Assembly (NCBI GenBank): GCA_951230915.1
Contig: OX579640.1
Location: 15,458,981 to 15,522,980, forward strand
Length of the DNA: 64,000 nt
Reading direction: 5' to 3'
From: Antitrichia curtipendula
Taxonomy: Eukaryota; Streptophyta; Bryopsida; Hypnales; Leucodontaceae
Part shown: piece after piece, positions 55,561-64,000 of the stretch
Layout of the letters: each line of letters begins with the position of its first letter
How positions within the stretch are numbered: the first letter of the stretch is position 1
Translations under genes and position numbers: made by a program
The notes under the pieces: model-generated
The model's database searches: none
Seen by the model: only the letters and a program-made list of their open reading frames with translations
Told to the model about the DNA's origin: nothing

Positions 55561-56110
55561 TGTCTTGATGGCGCAGGCAGGAAGACTATTGCCTATTGCC
55601 TATGATACTGGGAATTTGGGAATTTGGGAAAGGAAAGGCGAGTTGCAAAATTATTCGACTGCAATTGGCTATGGCTATGGATCGTTTGTCGTTGCCGAGA
55701 GCATGCTTCTGGCTTTTTGTGCGAGTGGATTGCACCAAGTTACTGTTCCACCGGCTCTGATGATGAGCCTTCTTCTCATCCAAAAGCAGGCTGGCAATTC
55801 GACTAAGTTACATGCTCATTCCTTGATACTTGCAATTTCTACAGTGCAGGCGTCTGCGGTGTCTACAGGATTGCGTGTTTTCGGAGTGCAGTAACATTGC
55901 GAACTGAATTTGGGGCAATTGGGTCTGGCGATGGCAGGGATCCAAGTGACGGCGAGAGAGTGGCGCCACTGCCAATTTGCGGCTGTTCGGGCGGCCGGTG
56001 ACCCCGTCCTGTCCGCGGGCTTCACGGACGTGATGGGAACGAAGTGTCATACCGTGGCGCTGTCGGGTATGTTCCGTGGTTCTCAACTACCGGAAAATAA
56101 ATAAATAAAT
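55561..56110 (+). other. GC-richer segment, possible divergent exon
   Basis: A 109-codon frame (55565-55894) and a 64-codon frame (55910-56104) lie on the strand opposite to the glycosyltransferase gene. Neither contains a recognisable motif. A CTGTCGG|GTATGTTCC donor-like site is present at about 56067. It could be the start of a divergently transcribed gene or just promoter-proximal GC-rich DNA. Confidence 0.25.
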
Positions 56111-57179
56111 AAAATTAGTGTAGAACAAGCGGCTCCACTCTTGAGCTCCGATCACCTTATTTTCAAAATGGACCTTGTTATAAAAAAAAAACTAAAATAA
56201 GGCACCTCACAAGGGGCGCCTCGTAAAGAATAACAAATGCGGCGAAAGGCAAATTTTGAAAGGGATAATTATAATTATCAAGTGCCCTAAGTGCCCTTAT
56301 CTTGAATGGGAAACTTGAGGTTAGGCCCTAACAATTTTATAGCCAATAATTGACCTAATTTAGATGTCAATGACAAGGATATAAGGTGCATTGGCTATTA
56401 CCATCCAAATTTCTATTTTGTCCTCATGTACCCATATTGTACATTTTTATTCTCAAATGTATTTCATGGGTACATAAAGGTGGAATTGAGATGGTGGTGA
56501 TAAAATTTTGGTCCATAGATTGTGTAGGCAACACTTTTTTAATTTGATCTAATCCAATGTTGAGGAATCATCAAGTAATTCAATCCAATTATTACAAGTT
56601 ATGTGATTCAAATGGGTCAATATAATTTAAAATAGTAGAAATAAGTATCATGGCCTTATAGTTGCTTACCACTTAAATGATCAATAAAATGAATAAATGA
56701 ATAGTGTTGTTCTCAATTAGACTTTGGAACCATTGTAGTTGTACAAGTTAACCTCTAAGGCCTAAACACTTGACCATGTAGTGGGTTGAGGTAAATTTAG
56801 TGAAAAGCAAAGTTTAAGTTACTTACTATAATTTGCAGAAGTAATGTTACTATCTTTATTTGCAAAATTAATGCCATTATTGCTATGTTTAATTTCTTTT
56901 CATACAAAATGAAACTAAAAAAAAATATTCTTCAAAAGATTGTCTTATATTTCTACAAGTATTTTTTGCTAAACTTGCCCTTAAGGTACTATAGTGATAT
57001 ACTACATATATGCACTGATGATTAGAGAGAATTGTTGGTTAATTTATTGTCAATTGGTAGAATTGGGAAATTAATTGATTGAAATTTAGAAACATCATGA
57101 AAAAATTGGTGAAAAAATCTATAAAATTTATATTTTGAGCAAAATATAGAAAGAAAATGGACTCAATATTTGAAAAAAC
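56111..57179. other. AT-rich intergenic DNA, no gene seen
   Basis: An abrupt drop in GC after 56110. AATAAATAAATAAAAT at 56098. No coding pattern. Confidence 0.5.
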
Positions 57180-57424
57180 AACTTTATATGGGAATTAACT
57201 TTGGAAGCACAAGTTGGTTATCATTGAAACCATTTTTTTGGTTCCGTATGAATCATTTGCTTAAAAAAAGTCAAGAACATTCATTGGAGGTCAAACTACT
57301 ATGTAAAACTTCCTTTTTTCACACAAAATTCCAAGGATTAACATTTGTCACTTTTGTCTTACATAGAAAGATTTTTTTATCATCCATTGGACACTTAGTG
57401 TCCATAATGACGCTATAGGATTAA
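57180..57424 (+). repeat. Dispersed repeat ending at a TTAA, family S, copy 3
   Basis: CATTGGAGGTCAAACTACT, TTCCAAGGATTAACATTTG, TTTTGTCTTACA and CATTGGACACTTAGTGTCC, ending GCTATAGGATTAA at 57424. From the same TTAA (57421-57424) a new terminus reads rightward (CTCCTAATAGACC), as if another element begins there. The other end of that element was not found. Confidence 0.45.
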
Positions 57425-58420
57425 CTCCTAATAGACCAAGTGTCCAAATTTTGAACCGTAAATGAATGCAAACACATCCCAAGTACATAAAAATGTATTT
57501 TTTTATCCATCCATTTTCTTGAAAATTCTTGTGTTGGTTCTTTAACATTGGTACAATACATATTCTAAAGATTTGGCTTTGCAAATATTCTAAAATTTGA
57601 AAGGAATTGGTAGATTAGCCTATGGAAAGAATATTTTTAGATTGAAAAATGATCCTTCAAAAATAACTTGAATTAAAAATAAAAATAAAAATCTTCAAAA
57701 ATCACTATGGTTAAAACTTAACATTTTGAACTTAAAGGAAAAAAAAAACTTGTAGAAAAGACATTCTACAATCAATTCCAAAAGGAATTTTTAATTTTTG
57801 ACTTCAAATATTATTGAAAAATCATTAGTTTGTATACCAATTGATCCAACCGTAAATATGTGATATATGGTCATACTTTTGCAACTATTTTGTTTTCAAG
57901 AGAGTCATCTATAAATTATTCTTCTAAGTTCCATTTCACAATATCATATGTGAAGATCTGCTTCAACACTTAAGTGCCGAAATTAAATTTCCACGTCAAA
58001 TCCTAGGTGGGCACACGTCACCTCACGCCAACCACAAGATGACATGTGACTTTTTTTTTCTTCTCTTTTTTTTTTTTAATCAAAAATGACATAATTTATG
58101 CCGAATCTAACCTTGATATAGGATACATCTTCACAATTTTGGAAATTTGGACTACTCCTTATTCCCTTTTGGTGCCCTTGAGAAAAATAGACAAAGAAAT
58201 AGCCAAGGAAAATAACTAGTAAACTTCAAAAAATATCCCCACCGCTTACATGCACGTGCATCCCAAGTCTCCCAATGTTATTCTCTTTTTTCTTTTCTTT
58301 TTTTAAAGAGAAAATGGAGACTTTGATGATAGCACCTATACTACCCAAGAAGGAAAAAACATATTACACAAATATTTTATCTATTTTATTTTATCTATTT
58401 TAGGTCCAAAATCCCAACCA
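57425..58420. other. AT-rich intergenic DNA, no gene seen
   Basis: It starts with a candidate element left terminus (see 57421). Poly-T and poly-A runs are frequent. No coding pattern. Confidence 0.45.
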
Positions 58421-59252
58421 CTTGTCAACTCATGACTGGTGGACACGCTTTTTCTCAGGTCTTCGGCGTGTGTGTGGAGGTCAACATCGGACAAAAGATA
58501 AAGGCATGGCCCCGTTCATTCCTGTTCGACCTCTTGGTACTGTAGCACTTGAGTTTGGTTTAGCCCTTTTTCCTTTTCCCACTTCAGGACCACTTTCTTT
58601 CCACGTATGGGAGAAAAAAAGAAATGGGTAAAAACATAGATTGGAGGGGTCCAGCAAGGCAAAAAGGCTCCACCCATGTGGCAAAACTTCATGTTGTAAG
58701 AATAAAAAAAATAAAAAAAGGCGTGCGGGTTTGTTATTTGTTTTTAGAGTTTTCGGTGAATTTAAGGGTGAACTTTTGTGCACTTAGAATCTTCCAAAAA
58801 GGATTGCGTAAAAGATTTTATTCTGAAATTCGGAATTTGACGTGGAAGCGTACAATGGTCGTAAGAGGAGAATTGGAATGAAGGTAGATCGACCTATTGG
58901 TATCAATCACCCAATTACAACATCTATTGAGCTCTCCCATTTGCATAAAAGACGTCATCACCTATTTCTACCATCTATTGAAACCCTCTCATTTACACAA
59001 GAGACGACACCGATTTCCACAAAGTGTGTATCTCATTTTCTTTGGGCAAGCAATTGGGTGCTAGTAGAAGAGAAAGATATCAAGTTCATATCTATTTTAT
59101 GGATGGTTGTAAGATGTGGTTCATTAAATGTTGGTTTAGGTGGGCTTCAAGTTGTGAGCAAATGTTTATCAAAAGAAGTTGCAACTTCAAGCAATGAAAA
59201 AGGTGCTTTTAGAATGCTAAACTTTTGCTTTCAAAACATTTATCAAACATGA
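58421..59252 (+). other. GC-richer stretch with an unassigned 136-codon frame
   Basis: The frame at 58842-59252 contains an internal duplication of about 50 bp: CATCTATTGAGCTCTCCCAT and CATCTATTGAAACCCTCTCA. It has no motif I recognise. It may be a degenerate gene piece. Confidence that it is a gene is low. Confidence 0.2.
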
Positions 59253-62200
59253 TTAGGATTTTAGGTCATTGATCCTAAATCTTTTAAAAATGGTCATGAT
59301 CCCTATCTACTAATGATTTTATATTTTTTCACCAAATGTGTTTGAAAATTCATATCAATTTTACTTCTGATTGGATCAATGTGATTCCACTTCTATTTGA
59401 GTCCACTCTACTCATTCTTTCTTTAAAAAATACATGCAACAATAAGCAAATTGTTCAAAATACCTAGATTGCTAATCTAGGTGGTAATAGGCTAGACAAT
59501 TTTATTAGCAAGCAACATGTTAGAGGGAGGATCATGAAAAGTCAAGGACATAAATTTTTAACATTCAAGAAACTAATTTTCATATTTGAATTTTACTTTT
59601 AGGTTGCTTTTAGTTTGACGACAAAACAAAGGGACTTCTAAAATGTGTTTTTCCTTCCTCATATAGAGGTGAAAGCATCATAAAACTAAACATAGACAAT
59701 TTCGACTTTCAAAAATTTAAAAATTTGTTTTTAATCTTGACACAATATAGAAGTTCATTTTAACCATTTTCAAAACCAAAAGTAGTTCAAATTTTCAAAA
59801 TTGTGAAGATGTATTATAAAATCCAACTTAGAATAATAATTTAATGACTATTCTCAAACAATAGTTGTAAAATATAATCCATACGGTTGGATCAACTACT
59901 ACACTGATAAACATTATTCAATTACATCTAAAGCAAAAAATTGAAAGTTCCTTCTAAATTTAATTGTAGATTGATTGAATATTCAAGATTTTCACAAAAT
60001 TCTTTTCATTTCAATTCAAAATGTTAAATTCTAATCATGGTGATTCTTTAAGATTCTTATTTTTTTTTATTCAAGTGATTATGAAAGGATCATTTTTTGA
60101 ACTTGAAAAAATTACATTTCAACGTCAAATTTGCTACTACCCTTTGAATTTCTAGTGTACTTGCAAATCAAAGTCTGTAGAATCTGTATGAATTGTACAA
60201 ATGTTAAAAACTTAACATAAGAATTGACCACATTTGAATGAGATAATGCTTTCAAAATTCTTTTGCAAGGTGCTCTCCTGAAACACCAACCATTTTAGAG
60301 CTTATTGTTAAATTGGGGAAGGTAAATTCCTTCAAACAATGTTCACTTTATTTGTGTAGGAAGGAAAATAGAATTGACATGTAAGCGGAGTTGTTTCATA
60401 TTTTCGGGACCTCTGGGGAAGTACTTTTGAGTTTCTGAAGATGAATGACAATGGTCACAGAAATATACATCTTTGGTACATTGAAAAAAGCAAAAAAAAA
60501 TTGCGTGTCATGATCACGCATTGTTAAAAAAAAATTTAAATGCATGAAAATGACTTGAATTCTACACTTGTTTTGTTTGTACTTTTTTTGCCTGATACTT
60601 TTGCTTTCACCTTGCTTTTCAATTCACTTTTTTTCTTTATGAATAATATACTCTAAAAAAATTGACATTGACATTGGAATTATAAGTAATAATAGAGAAG
60701 CATAATATAGTCCATTTTTAAATTAAATAAATAAAGGGACCCTTTTATTTCTATCTTAGAAGTAAATAGTCCTCTAAAAATATCCCATTATTACACGTGG
60801 TGCACAAGATATACATAGAGTGCCCCCTTCTCCAAATTGATTTCCAATCGGTTTCACTTGTATGTGAGTAGGTGATGGCATGCACCAAAACTTGAACTAG
60901 TTAATTACTAACTACATCTTAACTTCAACATTTCCAATTCTTCATATACACTCTTGAACAATTAGGGATCATGACATGAAATAAAACTTGACATTCACAC
61001 ATAATTGTATGCTTATATATAATGATTACAAGAATGATTAAAAATTTACATTCATCTAGTATTAATAGTCTATAACTATGAATAGTCTCCCACTAATTGA
61101 ATTAATTTCATTAGGTCTTTTTGTTCATTTTTCAATTTTATCTATTTGTGATCATGAAGACAATTTTACACAAAATTAGTAGTTCATTTGGATAGATTTA
61201 CTTCACTTCAATTTAATACTTCCTTTTAAACTTGAATTGATTTATTTTGTCTTTAAAAATGTTAAGTTAAACTTCAATTTAATGTATATTAATCTCCAAA
61301 TAATTTAATGTAAAAGATATTTAATGGGATAGTTCTAAGAGGTCATGACATTCTAGTGTCCTGTAATCATAGGGGTGGTTTAGCAAAAAGTATTTCTAAA
61401 AATAGATGTCAAAAGTTTAGTAAAACCATTTTATTTCAAAAACAAACTTTTTATATAGTGAATAAAAATAAGTTTGCCAAAAGATTATATCCCTAGCATC
61501 TATCGAAACTTATTTTTCAAGATGTGACAACCCTACCCTTCACTTATAGAGTAGTTGTGTTAAGAAAATTGCCTCGTATCATATGGCTTTCTTAATTTTT
61601 TTTAATTCAATATATGTAGGGAGTTTGTAATAAAGTGCAACTAAGTGCACAGTAGAAAGTTATTTTTTAAATGATATACAAATAGGGAGTATTATTTTAT
61701 ACATTGAATATTGTTAATGTCATCAATGGACATTTTAAAATAAATAAAAATTATAACTTTCATTTTGTCTAAAAATTACTCATCATTAAGTGTTTTTTGC
61801 CCATTGAATGATAATTAAAAATCATATACATCAATCAATGATTCAATTGCTTTGAATGTTGAAAGCTTTAAGCATAAGAAGGACGACTCCAAATAATTTG
61901 CCAATTCCAAGCACCTAGGAATGAGTTCATTACACTACTTGAGTTTTGCCCCAAACCCTAGGCACTTAAGTATTCAAGTGGATGTAAAAACTAAAAAATA
62001 ATCTAGCGTTGGAAATTTCTTTGAGTTTTATCAATTATTTACCTTTAATTCCCATATTGAGCCATTTTTTCAAATATTGAGTCTATTTTGTTTTTTCTAT
62101 TTTTTAATTTAAGTAAAAAATCTATTAGACTTTTTCACTTATTTTCTTCCAATGTTTTTAAATTGCAACCAATTTTTTTTCCAATTTAACTGGCTAACAA

Positions 62201-63137
62201 TGGCACAATGGGTGGTTTGTAAGAATATCACCCCTCACTATACAACCTCCATGTATCCTATTATATACATCTATTTTGAATTGTTAAAAAGTTAATAATT
62301 TATTAATATTATAAAGTTAAAAAATGCATGCCATGAGAATACTGAATCTTCCTTAGATTCCCAATGCACAAGAATAACTTCCACAAAAAGTTTATTTGAT
62401 CTATAAATATAAACTATGTTCAATTGCATAATTATTAGGATGATTTTAGGTATAAGGTGCCTTTCAAATGCACCACTATTCAAAATTGCCATCATCCCCC
62501 GCTGTACATCTCCAAAATCAATATGTACCTATGTGGAACAAACAGTTTCAAAACTTCTACCAAAAAACACTTTGATCCTTGATAAGTTTTGCATACTATA
62601 TCCTACAGCTATATCCAAATGTCGCATTTTTGAGATGTGTCACAACTTCCTTTCACTTACCAACAAAAAAAAAAAAAAAATTGGACCAATCTAATAATAA
62701 TAATAACTAAACATAGTAGCAAAAAGTGGTGGTTTGAGGGTGCCTACCTTACAACTAATTCACAATGCTCCTTCAGCCTTCACATCTTCACATGAAAAGA
62801 ACATCAAAAATTATTTTGGGTTTTTTGTACCCTCTTGTACCATGTATAATTACTGATTTTATTTGTGCTCACTACACCTTCAATACATGGGCATGAAAAA
62901 TCAGCTCCCTCGTTTGTCCTTTTTTTCACTCATTAAAAGATCCATGTAAAACATTGTTTCCCTTTTTTGTGGTTGGTTAATTTTTTATTTCTTATCCTCC
63001 CTTAGTTGACTCAAAGTCTTTTTGTTTCAACTACCTTAGTTATCTCAGTATTAGTAACCTAAGGGCATGGTCATCCAAGCGGGTTAGAAATGATGCACCA
63101 AAGTGGTTGTTGCAGGCCCTAGAGGTGCAAGCGGAGC
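59253..63137. other. AT-rich intergenic DNA with one copy of the dispersed 0.2-kb repeat
   Basis: About 3.9 kb without coding signal. At about 62560-62720 the sequence AGTTTTGCATACTATATCC...AAATGTCGCATTT...CACTTACCAACAAA...AATAATAATAATAACTAA corresponds to the repeat at 13510-13660 and, inverted, to the two copies around 45 kb. Confidence 0.5.
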
Positions 63138-64000
63138 TTAACCCCTAAAGGACCAAACATCCTTTTTTGAAAACAGAGCGATTTTGGGCAGCTCACTACA
63201 AACGGAATTTTTATTTTTTTTCTTTGAATTTTTCACACAAGATGTGCCCGAGGAGTAGCTTTAAGGCCCAACAATTTTCATAACTTTTGACTACATGGTT
63301 AAAAAGTTATTGCATGATATGTCATTTTCATTGTTCGGCGGGCAGCCTGGGCAGCTCAAATAACTTTTTAAAAAATCACTTTTTAAGAAAATAAAAATTT
63401 GAAATTGATTCTTTAGATTTATATATACGCAGATAGCTTTGAATCATTACATTTTGATTAGTGAGTCAAAAGTTATGAGGATTCTTAGTTTGAAGGTAGT
63501 TATGGAATCTCTACTCTAAAATAAACTTTGAAGTCCTTTATTTAACTCAAACTCCATTATTTTTGAAAAAAAACAGAAACATTGGGTGTAGATTGTTTAT
63601 TACAACATTACAACCGTTGGGATTGACATTTTTCAATTCCTTATCTAAATTCTCAACAATTTGGTGTTTTGAATCATTCTCTACCTCTTTCTACATACTA
63701 TTTTTTTCCTATATGTTTTACAATTCCAAATGATCTGAAAATTTTCAAGCATGTAGCCAACTTGCTTTGAAGAATGAATCCAAAGAATAACCACCATTTT
63801 GGACATTTTTTCATACAAATGTGACCTTGTGAAGTGCAGCTGCCCGGATTTTCGCAGGGACAAAAAAAGGATTTTTGTCAATTCAAAAGCTATTATCTTG
63901 CAATCCACAAGGTGGAAATTTCTGAAATTTTTTCCACGACTTATTGAACTAGTTTATTACATGATCATATGGTTACATTTTTCCAAAAGTGTTTTTTTTC
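63138..64000 (-). mobile_element. TTAA-bordered miniature element, subfamily 2, copy 6 (inverted, cut by window end)
   Basis: TTAACCCCTAAAGGACC at 63138. The following sequence is the reverse complement of the 1546-2498 element from its right end inward, in good order to about its first 90 bases. The left terminus lies past base 64000. Visible length is 863 bp. Non-coding. Confidence 0.8.

Noticed and set aside
58842..59252. 136-codon frame
   Set aside because: Contains a local 50-bp duplication, no known motif and no supporting splice signals; listed only as an unassigned stretch.
1..64000. CRISPR arrays, bacterial operons, rRNA genes or organelle genes
   Set aside because: None present: repeats lack regular spacers, genes have spliceosomal introns, and no rRNA-like sequence was seen.

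Overview
The window looks like nuclear DNA of a land plant, most likely a non-seed plant of bryophyte type (inference). It has two intact, intron-bearing, plant-type protein genes with short GT-AG introns. The genes are GC-richer than the very AT-rich surrounding DNA, and most of that DNA is decayed transposon material. No bacterial, organellar or viral gene organisation is visible.

Genes: (1) the 3' end of an unrecognised gene on the + strand at 1-572, two exons visible. (2) A degraded vacuolar-type Na+/H+ exchanger (NHX) pseudogene on the + strand at about 21112-24825. Exon islands remain recognisable but carry stops and frameshifts, and the central transport core is missing. (3) An intact two-exon ERD7-type senescence-domain gene on the + strand at 26322-28400 (549 aa). 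(4) An intact six-exon alpha-1,4-glycosyltransferase-like type II membrane protein gene on the - strand at 50281-54418 (885 aa). I reconstructed the splice sites of the last two by hand, and every intron phase agrees.

Mobile DNA: about a dozen elements of 0.5-0.95 kb share the same architecture. They have TTAA at both borders and termini reading inward CCCCTAAAGG, and none has coding capacity. This matches non-autonomous piggyBac-type elements. A decayed piggyBac-like transposase relic lies at about 38.3-40.85 kb and is a plausible relative of the source of mobilisation. One TTAA element sits in an intron of the glycosyltransferase gene, 8 nt past the 5' splice site. Other classes are two CACTA-like miniature elements with 3-bp target duplications, a three-copy family with TA borders, a two-copy Harbinger-like family with TTA borders, a four-copy AT-rich hairpin family, a palindromic foldback element inside the NHX pseudogene, and the C-terminal relic of a Tc1/mariner transposase.

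Layout: 0-20 kb is mainly TTAA elements and other miniature transposons in AT-rich DNA. 20.8-29.4 kb is a GC-richer gene island (NHX relic, then ERD7). 29.5-49 kb is transposon-dense with no intact gene. 49.6-56 kb holds the glycosyltransferase gene and its long upstream region. 56-64 kb is AT-rich with one more TTAA element running off the window end. The intact genes show no obvious functional link to each other: one is a stress/lipid-droplet-type protein and the other a Golgi-type glycosyltransferase.
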